A DNA stretch of 52,047 bases from Mansonella perstans (Eukaryota; Nematoda; Chromadorea; Rhabditida; Onchocercidae), in NCBI GenBank assembly GCA_037074765.1, contig JBAMDO010000300.1, forward strand, positions 1-52,047, written 5' to 3'. A program made the translations under genes and the position numbers. Positions 1 through 11,219 of the stretch are shown in pieces (position 1 is the stretch's first letter; the number at the start of each line of letters is the position of its first letter). Under the pieces are notes generated by a model. The model was not told the origin of the DNA, ran no database searches, and saw only the letters and a program-made list of their open reading frames with translations.

Positions 1-735
1 TGTCTGTCATTCGGGTTGTTGGTCGTCATTCGGTGTCTGTCATTCGGGGTATGCCATGTGTCTGGTCGATTCGGGGTATGCTGTTTCTGTCATTCGGGGT
101 GTGCTGTGTCTGTCATTCGGGGTGTGCTGTGTCTGTCATTCGGGGTGTGCTGTGTCTGTCATTCGGGGTGTGCTGTGTCTGTCATTCGGGGTGGTGTGCT
201 TGGTGTCTGTCATTCGGGGTATGCTGTGTCTGTCATTCGGGGTATGCTGTGTCTGTCATTCGGGGTATGCTGTGTCTGTCATTCGGGGTATGTTGTGTCT
301 GTCATTCGGGGTATGTTGTGTCTGTCATTCGGGGTATGCTGTGTCTGTCATTCGGGGTGTGTTGTGTCCGTCATTCGGGGTGTGCTGTGTCTGTCATTCG
401 GGGTGTGTTGTGTCCGTCATTCGGGGTGTGCTGTGTCTGTCATTCGGGGTATGCTGTGTCTGTCATTCGGGGTATGCTGTGTCTGTCATTCGGGGTATGC
501 TGTGTCTGTCATTCGGGGTTGTTGTGTCTGTCATTCGGGGTGTGTTGTGTCTGTCATTCGGGGTGTTGTGTCGTCATTCGGGTTGCTGTGTCTGTCATTC
601 GGGGTATGTTGTGTCTGTCATTCGGGGTGTGCTGTGTCTGTCATTCGGGGTATGCTGTGTCTGTCATTCGGGGTATGCTGTGTCTGTCATTCGGGGTATG
701 TTGTGTCTGTCATTCGGGGTGTGTTGTGTCTGCTA
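1..735. repeat. 23-bp minisatellite array
   Basis: About thirty head-to-tail copies of a 23-bp unit of the form TGTCTGTCATTCGGGGTRTGY plus two more bases fill the window edge. The phase is regular (for example copies start near 91, 114, 137, 160 and 183), with a few units of irregular length (near 26, 183-209 and 540-590). Variation is mostly G/A and C/T at three positions. The unit has no stop codon in any + strand frame, and 23 is not a multiple of 3, so all three + frames stay open and would give a repeating Cys/Val/His/Ser/Gly-rich peptide; I regard these as non-coding. The array runs off the left edge, so its full length is unknown. Confidence 0.95.
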
Positions 736-1507
736 TTCCGCATACCTTTTAATTCATTTCTCACTGTATTAAGTTGTTTCTCGTTATCATTTTCTTTACA
801 CTCTATGCTCATAAAAGTTTATAATTCTACGATTAGTTGATGTGATTAATTTATCAAAATTTCGCTTTCTAATAATGATGTCATAGAATTGAACTTTTTT
901 TGTTACAGTTTTTAAAATTTTTCATTTACAGTATGATCATTTACCTTTCTTAATCAATAATCACATTCTCAAATGCACAGAAAAGATTTCTTTATCTCTC
1001 TCTCTCTCTCTCCCTCTCTCTCTCTATTCAGCAAGGATACTGTCCAAGTTAGGCACTGCAAAACAGTGCAACAGTGCTGTTCTTCCTCCGTAACCTTTGA
1101 TTAATTACAATGTTGGTTTCCTTGACAACTGCTGGTATGATAAATCTTAGCTATGCTATCATTCAATTCTTCCATCTATTGTAGAATATATAATTAGCTT
1201 AGCTTATAATATTACTGAAATTGTTTTCAAAATCTTTATTTTTGCTACATATTTCAGGTTTCAAACATAACATATTGTAATGGTAGAGCCAAAAAGAAGT
1301 TAGTAGTATAGAATCATTTCATTATTTTACTTCTCCAATTTACATAGTTGCATGAAATATTTATTGACTGTATTACAAAGTTTCATGATGAAATTCATTC
1401 TTTACTTTACAAATAGGATAGTGATTTTTGATGACTATACGACTATACGAGATTCCTTTAAGTTCATAATTTGCAGTGATATCGGTAAATGATTAAATTC
1501 TGGGACA
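736..1507. other. AT-rich flank of the minisatellite, no gene seen
   Basis: AT-rich sequence without a supported gene. It holds a CT-dinucleotide microsatellite at about 993-1025. Nothing else recognisable. Confidence 0.6.
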
Positions 1508-1611
1508 ATGCTTGAAATGAAATATGATGATAATGGAGATGCGTTGACACTGGCAAATAAGAACCGCGTAGCAAGTAAGAAAATCTTCGAACAGCTGCAA
1601 CAGGTTTGCAA
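1508..1611 (+). CDS. Possible first coding exon of the Shroom-like gene
   Basis: An ATG at 1508 opens a frame of 34 codons (starting Met-Leu-Glu-Met-Lys-Tyr, hydrophilic, ending in a Glu/Gln/Lys-rich stretch) that runs to candidate donors at 1604 (GTTTGC) and 1612 (GTTACG). Using the second donor leaves two bases, which match in phase the acceptor CATTACAG at 3591-3598 of the next Shroom exon. That phase match is the only link; the intron would be 2.0 kb and both donors are weak. It could equally be a chance open frame, with translation starting at 3588. Confidence 0.35.
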
Positions 1612-3587
1612 GTTACGAGTTGTGTTCTAAAAGTTTATCAAATTCTGGATTCACAAAGATTGTGAATGATTTTATGGTTTCTGAATTCAATAATTTAGCT
1701 TGAATCTAAAAGTCAGTAATTTGTTTGTGGAGATTCAGTGATTTTGTGTATTCTTATTCAGTTGCCGATTTTAAAAATTCCGCTTTGCTTTCTAGGATTT
1801 TCTAAATAAGTTTGCTTTTCGTCGACAGAAATGAACGGCTCTATAACTTCATCATTGAAAAATGATTTAAAAATTAAAATTTCCCACATAGTTCCGACTT
1901 TTCAGAAAAACTCAAGAAAATAGATGTTGAATGACTCAACATTTGGATTTAGAAGCAGCTTTGAAATTTAGTTCTAAATTAGAAGTTCAAATTTTTTCTT
2001 CAAAAATTTTATTCGACAAATTTGAATTCAAATTTCCGCTCGAAAATATGGTTGAAGGTTAAATTTAAAAATTGAACTCATTAAGTATATAGCGGCTATA
2101 AGGTTAGGTGTAAAAATTGAACTCATTTAGCATTTATTAGAGAATATCAATTCCAAATTTTGTATCTAAAGAAAATATACGTTGGCCTTACTATTTCCAC
2201 ATAATCAGATCTATTCTATACAGCATATTTAAAAAAAAAAAACATCAATATAATAAAAATAATTTTATCCTGGAACTTCATTTAGCACTGTTTGAGAAGT
2301 TTACGAAAAAATCTGACATGTTAATTACTATTATCTCTTCACGAGATAATAGTAATTAATTTTTTGCTTGTTGCACAACACTTAAACGTACTCTCATCCT
2401 TAAAGCCCATATATTTTTTCAATAAGTTCTGTATTTTACCAGTAGCTTGTAAAATAAACTGTAGCTTTCAAGTCTGAAACTGATTTGAAAGCTATGCCAG
2501 AATTTGAATCTTCGTTAAAGAGCTTAATTATATACGAGCTTGAGAGTACATTTACGTTTCTTATTCCCTTCGCCCATAGCGCTATTAATTGTAGTTAGGG
2601 CTGATAGGCTTCGAAAGTTCATTAGTGTTTTTTCAGTCAACACGTACATTAGCTCACAATGCTCTGGTCGAAGGCCACATGTTACACAGACAACCTTCTG
2701 GCGCACAAAAAAGAATACGACAACGGCAGGAGCAGAAGTTCGTTACTTTCCTTTCCTGCGAAGTTTAAGGACATAAGGTGTTATGGAGCATTAAATGTTT
2801 AACGAAGTGCAACAGCTTTTGCAACAAAAGAATCGATAAAGAAAAAGAGAAAACAGCCTCAGAGATTTATTAGCAAATGTAATGCACTGTAACAGCAAAG
2901 GTAGCAATACACTTCAAAAATTATTTCGTTATTTTTCTAATTAGATGAATTGTGAAATCTGTTAAATCTAATGGTCGTTCTTTATCAGTGGACTTCACAA
3001 ATAGATTTAAATTCAGCAGGCAATTATTGAAGTTTCAAGAATAGTCAAAATAGAGCCGCAGTTATAAATTCTGACAGCATATTTAATTAACCATAGCTTT
3101 TTCTGATTGAATAAATGGTTGACAATATTTGCATTAATAAAAGAATGTATTTTCCATATAAAAAGAGGGAAACTAATGAAATTTTGTCATTCTTACTTTC
3201 AAATTTACCACTAATCCATATGCTAGTTGCGCTGTAAAAAATGTAACACTTAAAAAAATAGTGAACGTATATAGTGAGATTGAATGTATCACTGCATTAT
3301 GCTTCTGCTAAAAAGTTCGGCAAAAATTGTTTTTGATTTCTTTTTATTGATGAATCGTTTTGACTAAGTTTTATAACACCTTTTAATATAAAGTAATAAA
3401 TGCTAGTTTCAGGTTAGCTGTTTTCAAGATCTCTTTTCTTCTGAAAGATAAGGTTGAAATTAAATCGGTGCTTTAGTAGTTTTCTGAAGGATTGTATTTC
3501 ACAGTTCCATTTTATAGTAATATTGTTTTTTGTTACCGATTTGCAGACATTGTTTCTTCATTAATACATTTTCGGCATAGCATTTAA
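1612..3587. other. AT-rich interval or long first intron; hairpin and orphan zinc-motif frame
   Basis: Mostly low-complexity AT-rich DNA. Two things stand out and are discussed as findings: a perfect hairpin at 2321-2359, and a GC-richer patch at about 2540-2780 whose - strand encodes a C-x2-C-x6-C motif resembling the N-terminus of DENR. No complete gene is supported here. Confidence 0.55.
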
Positions 3588-6500
3588 ATGCATTACAGAT
3601 GGTTAAAAGCTATTTCGACTAATGCTAACTCACGTGACCTGGAGCGTAGCCTTACACAACTGGAACCGGAAAAAAGTGCTTATAGATCTTTGATTGATTC
3701 TGGCGGTTATAAATCAATTTTGCCAGAAGAACCATCTTTTCCTGTTACTTCTCCTTCCATTACAACTTTATCTAGGCGAGTACTCTTTCATCGGTGTGAA
3801 TTTTTAATCATTTCAAGCTTTGAAAGTATGTAAAAGTCTCATTATTAGTACTAAATTTGGAATTTTGTAGGAATACATTTTTACGCGCATCTTCAACTTC
3901 TGTGGGTAAGATTAGCTCCTCTTCAGCGATATTTGTACCTACAACATTTCAAAACAAAACAAACATTGCCTCGACAACAATTACGGGTGAATTTTTTCAT
4001 AAAGTTTTCATTTTCCCAGTTCAAAAAGAAAACACGACATTCTGCTGTTTATCATGCATGCTGTTTAATGTAGGTACAATCAGCTACTTTAATCAAAAAA
4101 AGCGAGACATCCAATTCTGTAGTATATGAGCTAGCAACTTCTGATGCTTTTGCGAAAAATATGGCTAACCTGTTTAACTGTTTGATTTCCGAAGGCTGAT
4201 TGTATGTCTTTTAGAGAGATCTTAGTGGAATTCTCGATTTTTTGAAATTGTTCTTTGAAATTTTAGACAAACATTTTATTATTTATTCTGATTCAGATTT
4301 AGGAACCTGTTGATTACCATAACGGCAAATTATCCGAATTTCAGATATTTTATTCTTCATAATTATAAACTATAAAGACGCTATATATAAATAAAAAAGC
4401 CCTAAAAAAATTTTTGGTATCACTAGTTTCTGAAATTCTCTGATTCTCCCTATCTCTTCAGTGGGAAGAGAATCATTTTAATTTGTCTTGTCATTCTCAT
4501 TCTCCGTTCGCTTTCTTTTACAGGTGGTAAACCAACAGTACAGGTGCATCCGATGCCATCAAGTCTATCAACCAATAGTACGATTGCCACTATGCTGACA
4601 TCATCAGCAAGCAGCAACAGCAATATTGATATTACTTCGGAAAAAATACGCGAGAAACCAGTGGTACCAAAGAAACCAACCAGGTTAATCCTCTCCTCGG
4701 CATCTACTTCTGTCGAAACTGCTCCATTAGCTCCACTTGGTTTGAGTACATCGAGTCTAAACCTTTTTTCGACTTCAGCGCAGTCGTCACCGTCAACTAG
4801 CAGCAAGTTTGTATATTTCCGGGATTTATTTGAAGTTTGTAGAGATTACATAGTTAAGTAATTTTTTTTTTGTGGGTCAACCAAGGAAACGGAAGTGGTC
4901 TGTAGATTCGTGAAATGAAATAGGTATATTAAATAGAAAAAATTCGACTGACTAATCTGTAATCGTTCAGGTTATTTTTCGGGTTCCCAAAGTCTTTCAG
5001 CATAGAACAGATTTAAGTCGTTATTCTAATTTGTTTCAGTTTCCGTTTATTTTCAACTCCGTCATTTATTTCTCTTCATGCTGCCCTAATGCAGTCCAGT
5101 TTAACAGACGAAGAAATTGAACAACTCGAAGCAAAACGTAAGAAGGTAATTAAGGAAGCTGAATTCTAAGTTTGCAAAAATAAATGCTAAAATTTCGAAT
5201 GTTTTTCTTTTTATGTTTTTTAACGCTTTTATTTTTATCTTTAAGTTCTTTGCAAGTATAGCGATTGGTGGAGCCAAATTCATTGTCTCGTAAACATCTT
5301 TGCTTATTATTTTGATTTCTTTTTTTGTAGCTAATCGAATCAATTTCGCGCAAAATTGTAATATTGGACAAGGAACGAAACGCGATTGATGAAGATTTTA
5401 ATATAAATGAAACCTTGAAAAATGAAATGTTGAATGAATTAACACAAACTGGTGATTCGGCTATTCTGGAAAAAATCGAGAAGAATTTCGCACAAAATTT
5501 ACAGCTGTGTAGGTGAGCTGTACATTTGTACTGATAAGAAATTGCCGTTGTTCATCGCGCTGTCTGAATTTGAAATATTTAAAGTACATAAATCTGAATT
5601 CGAAGATCTGAAACGCAAACGTTCAGAACACGGAACAGGATGAAGAATGAACAGTTTGTTTCAAATCATAGATACTAACATCAAAGCTCATTTCTGTGCA
5701 ATACATTTTTTGGCATTTTTTTAATATTTGAATTCAAAAAAAAAAACGAGTTACTATATAATGCAAAATAAATTGCATTTAGTTATATATCCAAGTGTGC
5801 ATTCCGATCATAGCACATGTAAACTGTTACATGTTTAATTCGTACGTAATTGGCTGCATTACGTAGTGACTATTTGGAATTTTGTATTAGCCGTTTGCTT
5901 CAAAACTTTACTTTTCATTTGAAATTTATACATTATGAAATGGATTCCTTCGATTTAAAAATAGCGTAATCACTGTTGAATTTTAGAGAAGCAGTAGAAA
6001 GAGAAATCATACTAAGGAATAACTCGATCAAATTGTCTAAAGTACTTGCGAACTGATTTAAGCTGAAATACTTTCATCTATTTCGCTTCACTTTTAAAAT
6101 CATTTATTTGCAAATTTGTCCTTTAGTCACTATTTTAATTCCCTTATGTTTTCACTAGTATTTGTCAGTCATTTATTATGTTTGTTTAGTCAAACATTCA
6201 TAGAATATCCTAGAATTAAGAAGCTTCACTCCTTTCGAAGGGCGAACATTGCCCAAAACCTTTTGTTGCAGTAGTTCTATTAACTTTACTACATTTTAAT
6301 AAACTTTTCTCAATAGTTAAATTATCAATTATGCTGCTGCAATTTTTTGAAATCAATTTGAGGGAGACTTTTCTAGACTCGAAACAAGGTTACGGATGCA
6401 GTTGGATCGTTTACAATCGATTTTGATGAGTAATGAAAATATTGATAAAGAACTGATTAGTGCTCGCATTGAGCGTCTGAAACGGCAGCTGGATGATCAG

Positions 6501-6875
6501 TCTATGCTAAGAAAAGCTTTCGATAGGCGTGATGCTGAAGTTGATAGATATATTTTTTCAAGACTGAACGATGAACACAGATCGCAATGGAGGTAGATTC
6601 TGTCTGTTTCTAAAATTCAATTGTTACTATATTTTTAGGATCGAAATTTTTAAGAATTGCATGTAGGGAAGGGATAAATGAATGATATGATTTAACTTTT
6701 AAGTTTAGAAACTGAAAAGTGTTGAATTTTTCAGATCACTTGATATGCTGTCTTTTATAGGATTTATAAGGAAACTTGGAAACGTCTAACAACAGAACGG
6801 CAGGAAATTGACGAGCGGCTATTTCTTGGACGTGAACAAATCAATGCCTTACGAAGTGTGCAGCCTCATATCTAG
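3588..6875 (+). CDS. shrm-1: Shroom-like protein with C-terminal ASD2 domain
   Basis: Shroom proteins recruit Rho kinase through the ASD2 coiled coil to drive apical actomyosin contraction. Model: exons 3588-3775, 3871-3986, 4524-4810, 5095-5145, 5331-5512, 6377-6592 and 6761-6875, which join in one frame to 384 aa ending TAG. Residues about 1-200 are Ser/Thr/Pro-rich and probably disordered. From about residue 198 the protein turns into a charged coiled coil beginning LTDEEIEQLEAKRKKLIESI, and its distal part contains KAFDRRDAEVD and, near the C-terminus, LGREQINAL. These correspond to the family features KKEELIxSIxRKL, LDRRE and LGxEQxxxL remembered for ASD2. There is no PDZ domain in this window. 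The first intron uses a GC donor (AG/GCGAGT at 3776). An AATAAA lies 13 bp after the stop. The true start is unsure (3588, or the exon at 1508). The symbol is transferred by family name only. Confidence 0.84.
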
Positions 6876-6887
6876 TTACTTCCTATT

Positions 6888-6893
6888 AATAAA
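6888..6893 (+). promoter_or_regulatory. Poly(A) signal of the Shroom-like gene
   Basis: AATAAA begins 13 bases after the TAG stop at 6873-6875, which implies a very short 3' UTR. Confidence 0.7.
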
Positions 6894-7460
6894 TGTGTCT
6901 TGCTTTGTTGGCGCAATTACCGCTTCTTATATCAAATTTCAAGTTGATATCGGACTTAAGATTAATACCTTACATGATTTGTAAATGTTTCTTTGTAAAA
7001 TTTGTATGTAACATTACCTAATTTTTGATTTTTCAATTTGGAAAAAGATAAATTCATCAGTCCTTGTCAACAGAAAATTACTTTTGGTTGGTCAGAAAGA
7101 CCAAACGAATAAAAGCTCTTTATTTACACCGGATTCGGAGAAAATCGTTTTATATGCAGTAACATGATATAAATTATACTGGACTGGATTGGATAATTTG
7201 ATTCACTTTATTTTTCCTCATATTAGTCGTTTGGTTTGCATGTGTGGTTGGTTCTAAACTTGTTTCGGCATGTGGTGGCTTATGGATGTGATGGTTCGTA
7301 ACGACTGGTTAATTTAAGCATTCTATTTGGAGCTTCGGAGCTATTGGTATATCTTATTGATTGACTTGTGTTAGTGTATCTTATTGATTGACTTGTATTT
7401 TCCTGGATTACAATGAAGATTACGATTTCCCTGGATTACTTGGATTACAATGTTACATTT
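6894..7460 (+). other. Intergenic spacer between Shroom-like gene and blos-1
   Basis: About 0.57 kb without a gene. Around 7345-7396 a partial direct repeat of about 26 bp built on TCTTATTGATTGACTTGT occurs twice, followed by near-repeats of CCTGGATTAC. No promoter element is recognisable. Confidence 0.6.
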
Positions 7461-7471
7461 TTTATTTGCAG
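7461..7471 (+). promoter_or_regulatory. Probable spliced-leader acceptor upstream of blos-1
   Basis: The stretch TTTATTTGCAG is a strong nematode-type 3' splice site ending 11 bases before the blos-1 ATG with no coding exon upstream in phase, as expected for trans-splicing. It could instead close a 5' UTR intron. Confidence 0.55.
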
Positions 7472-7482
7472 AAGAGATTAAA

Positions 7483-8485
7483 ATGTTAGCAGGAATGGTC
7501 AGAGAGCATGATGCTGCTCAGCAAGTAAGGAAAGAAATGCAAGGTGAAGATTATTTATTCTCATGTTTTCTTTGCTGATAGATGAATGTATATCTTCAGA
7601 ATTCTTCGTTGTTTTCCAATCGTATGCTTTGATTCTCAATTGTTCAATTAGTTTAGTATATCGTATTTTTGATTCTTTTCGTCACTTTAAAAGGTGCGAA
7701 ATAATTTATATTATTTTCAATATAGAAAGAAGAAAAAATGAAGCCATCGTAGCGACACAAAGTTTAACAGCAGCTGTTGTCGATCATCTAAATTATTCGT
7801 TAGTATTTTCATCTTTTGTTGATATACAAGGCAAAACATAATTTCGTATGCTTCATTTCTTTCCCCGAACTATTCTTCGGTATATTTTTCTTTTTCCATC
7901 TCCATTTCCATTTCGCATATTTCATTTCTCTAATTTCTGAAATCCTCAAATAGCTAGTACAGATTTAATTAATTGCAGTGTTTCTCAGGCTTATAACAAT
8001 CAGAAATTACTTGATGTAGAAGTAAAAAAATTAGAGAAAAATGCTACAGAACTTGCGCGACAAACGGAACAGTGGATACAAATTACTGATTCACTCAACC
8101 AAGCTTTGAAAGTTTGTTTCATAAAAATTTACTGAGCAAGTTTAACATTAAATAAATATTCATTTCAAGCTGTATATAGTAAAATTTTTGTGCTTAAATG
8201 GTCAGAATTGGATTGAAGAAAGTCTGACATCACAGATCTCATAATAACTAGTACAAAAGTTTAGGTCAAAATCTAAAATCTAAAGTGCTGTTACGTACAT
8301 TAAAATCTGTTGTGGATCGGTTTTCCGCAAGAAAAGCTTTGTTTTTAATAAATTACATGTATGTTAAACATATATCCTTATTGTTTCTATTGTTGTTCAG
8401 GAAATTGGGGATGTTGAAAACTGGGCAAAGACAATTGAAACCGATATGAAAATTATATCAAGTACATTACAAGCAGCTGCTGAAG
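7483..8485 (+). CDS. blos-1: BLOC-1 subunit 1 (BLOS1/GCN5L1), 3' end unresolved
   Basis: BLOS1 is a small coiled-coil subunit shared by BLOC-1 and BORC, which act in lysosome and lysosome-related organelle biogenesis and positioning; in mammals it is also linked to mitochondrial acetylation. Exons 7483-7543, 7726-7798, 7979-8111 and 8401-8485 join in phase and give at least 117 aa. Family landmarks appear in order: [13 protein letters not shown] at the N-terminus, then [22 protein letters not shown]-like [18 protein letters not shown], and [19 protein letters not shown], which match the human protein closely over the whole core. The last donor (GAAG/GTAGC at 8486) points to a short final exon I cannot fix; a candidate acceptor lies near 8631, and reading through would stop at 8572-8574. 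It converges on the first PYM copy. Confidence 0.9.
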
Positions 8486-8858
8486 GTAGCAATAGAGTTT
8501 TTCCCTTCAAATTTTTTCTAATATTCTTTAGACTTAGTCAAATGGGAAGTAGAAAGATACATAATCTAACTTGAATAATTCTTCCCTGATACTTGACTTT
8601 TTGCTTTATCTATTGAGCGCAACAAATCTTCAGCTTCCTCAAAGAGTTTTTTAAACTTTAAAAAAAAAATATGTTCCATACGCATTTCATTCTAATACTA
8701 AACTCTAAGAAAGGTGATGAATTTTGGTCTTGGGTTTATTTTTTGACAACAGAACAATTCGTTAGATTCCGACAAAAACCGTTGGAGTCTTGAATTTGCT
8801 CCAATTAAAAAATTTTGGCAATGCTGCTATAGAAGATGTCATTTTCTTTGCTGTGTTA

Positions 8859-8864
8859 TTTATT
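8859..8864 (-). promoter_or_regulatory. Poly(A) signal of PYM copy 1
   Basis: AATAAA on the - strand, 45 bases after the stop codon, conserved at the mirror position in copy 2. Confidence 0.65.
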
Positions 8865-8908
8865 AAAACTGTACTATTTACAGAAAGAAATAATTTTCAG
8901 AAAAGTAA

Positions 8909-10299
8909 TCATAATTTTTCGATCTCAGCAGTCAACTGATCAATTTCCTTCGCTATATTTTCTCTTCGCGCGATTTTTTCGAGTTGTGTTTTCTCTGGAT
9001 TTTCCAGGTCTCCACTTCTGATTCTTTGCTGAATGATTTTTATTGGTTTATATGTAATAAATATCGGAACACAAAATATAAAAACGAGTAATTCATGCAA
9101 AGGAGTATTATCAGAAGTGGTGTAACACAAAAAAGCAAAATCCAATATTTGGAAATTAATCGAAAGAGTTATTTCTGAAAAGTAGTTTGATTTTTAGGAA
9201 AATTAATGACAAAAGAAAAATGTTCAGTTTACCTCTAACAATTCTATATCTCGCAGCTTCCTGTTCAAATTTTGAATCTTTTTTTCAATGCATTCACGTG
9301 GAGTAATGGGAGCATTTGGCTTCAGAGCTGCAGCAATCGGTTTTTTCAATTCCTGCTCTTTAATTTTCTGAAAATTTTCAAAAAAAAAATTACTTAATTT
9401 CACAACGTTTACTGCATGATCAGTGGTTATGATTTCAACTGAAAAATTAGGGTTTTACTATTTGGTCTGAAACATTAACTGTTAATTCGGACAGTGCGAA
9501 CTTGCTTGAAATTTGTCAGTTCACGAAATAAATAAAAGTTCCGTCAACTTCGGGAGGGATTAAATCCATGTATTCCATGTATAATTTGTCAGCATTTAAT
9601 AGTTTCAATAACATAAAATTATCAGTTATCATACAGTTGAAATGAAAAATTGCCATATTCACTTCCATTTTCCGATTTTCCCGAAATCATCGAGATCTTT
9701 CAAGAAATCTTATTTTCGAGATTCTAGGCAACCTAATTTAACTTGGTAATTACCACAAACAGGATTCAAAATGTTATCTGACACATTTTGAATTTGCACT
9801 TCTTGTTATTGAGTAAAAATGTAACCTTTTTAGGTTTCACAACTTCGGTAGGCGACCAACCAACGGGATATGTAGTTTTGTTGCTCATTTGTTGACCGCG
9901 TGATTCATACCTGGGTTGTTCTTCTTGTGGAATGTAACCATCCTTTACTCTTCTTGCCTTTCTCCACGTTCCATCAGCACGTTGCGAAGCTGCTATATAT
10001 GTTTCACCTAAAACATCCTTTTAAAAAGAAAGAGCAAACGATATAAATTGATTGATATAAATTAGTACAATTTCCTACAATTGCAAATAACGAAAATTAT
10101 TTAAAAATTATGTTTAAAACAATATTAAATGAAAAATCTTGGATCAATCATATAATTAGTTAGCTTTTGCTGCAAATATATTAATTAATAGAACTTAATA
10201 AATGGCAGTTGGTCATAAATAGAAAAAACTTCAGCATCGTATTAACTTACCACTTTTAGTCTTTATACGGGCGTCTCCAACGAAGTTTTTTAATGACAT
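8909..10299 (-). CDS. pym: Partner of Y14 and Mago (PYM), copy 1
   Basis: PYM binds the Mago-Y14 dimer and the small ribosomal subunit and helps remove exon junction complexes from translated mRNA. On the - strand exons 10299-10251, 10007-9826, 9367-9233 and 9028-8909 join in phase to 161 aa. Residues about 17-55 carry the Mago-Y14 binding region, with [20 protein letters not shown] followed by [10 protein letters not shown], the hallmark of the family. The C-terminal half is Lys/Glu/Arg-rich and probably helical, ending in a coiled-coil stretch. Only 43 bp upstream of the ATG are shared with copy 2, so the promoters differ: this copy opens into the 0.88-kb interval shared with the ING gene. 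The protein appears identical to that of copy 2. Confidence 0.94.
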
Positions 10300-10342
10300 A
10301 ACAACATGGACTTCTCACAAATTTCATGAACAAATTCGAGAT

Positions 10343-11212
10343 TATATACGATTCCTCCTCGGATTTCTATGTCTCAGAAGTTGCGTCATTTTAGGAAATG
10401 CTGAATCAAAAAAAAAATCAGAAAAACTTCAATAACAACAGTATTCCATTAACTTTTCAAATTATATCATAAATTGAATTGGTAATCGATGAAATGATAT
10501 CTGTAACAATGTCATTTTTTTCTTAACAACCAAATAACTGCTGGAAGAAGTATTTTTCATTGCGAACCACTGGCTGCAAAAAGGTTGGATGCGTTTTAAA
10601 CGAAATAGTATCTGGTAACATTTCGCTGGACATTAGGTGAAATAAGGGGCTTAGATGAAGTAAATGTAGGAATTGGCGGGATTGACTGTTTATGATACTT
10701 CTGAGATCTATCGGGAATATCGATGAGCAATACAGTTTCCTCTTTTGATTTGTAGTGCCATATATCGCATTTTTTTTTCCGCTTTTTCTCTGGTTATAGT
10801 CCTGGAATCAAGTGATTGTATCTTAAATACTTCTGTATTATTTTGAGAAAAATTGAATACAACGGTCCTTTAACCATCTTACTTTATTTTCTCAGTACTC
10901 ATCATACGCAGAAGGTAAATAACCTAATTTTAACCGTTAGAGTACAATCAAGATTCTTTCTCCAACTGCTTCAGACTTTTTATAATGAATCTTTATTATA
11001 TCCGATTGCTACTGCGTTGTTTTGATTCCATTATCGTGGCCGAATGAGATTTCGTGAGATTGGTAATCATCGCTGTTTGTATAACAATGCGTGATTGATT
11101 CTATATGTTACTGATGCCGAAGCACTTTTTGTGTATTTGTTGTGCTTTACATATTTTCTTTTAGTTTTCGCCGGTATATCGTAATATGGTGAGGTAACAC
11201 TGTTGACAAGCC
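10343..11212. promoter_or_regulatory. Divergent intergenic region between PYM copy 1 and ING gene
   Basis: About 0.87 kb between the - strand PYM start (10299) and the + strand ING start (11220). It begins exactly where the inverted repeat ends and is AT-rich with a run of T at about 10771-10778. It must contain the promoters of both genes, but no specific element is recognisable. Confidence 0.45.
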
Positions 11213-11219
11213 GTTTTAG
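11213..11219 (+). promoter_or_regulatory. Probable spliced-leader acceptor abutting the ING start codon
   Basis: GTTTTAG sits directly before the ATG at 11220, so a trans-spliced leader would be joined immediately to the start codon. Inferred from position only. Confidence 0.5.

Larger units (their letters stand above)
8841..10342 (-). repeat. Left arm of the 1.5-kb PYM inverted repeat
   Basis: This segment is the reverse complement of 16139-17640; paired positions sum to 26481 along most of the length. By eye I found about five differences: one substitution in the 5' flank, two single-base indels in intron 2 and two substitutions in the 3' UTR. All four coding exons look identical. Similarity fades beyond about 8830 on one side and stops sharply at 10342 on the other. 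Confidence 0.93.

Noticed and set aside
1..735. CRISPR array
   Set aside because: Units are contiguous without unique spacers and the setting is eukaryotic.
16..840. Three overlapping long open frames of about 240-275 codons on the + strand
   Set aside because: All three frames are open only because the 23-bp repeat unit lacks stops; the peptides are pure repeat translation without a domain.
4450..4806. 118-codon - strand frame opposite the Shroom Ser/Thr-rich exon
   Set aside because: Complement of a simple Ser/Thr-rich coding exon; no family feature.
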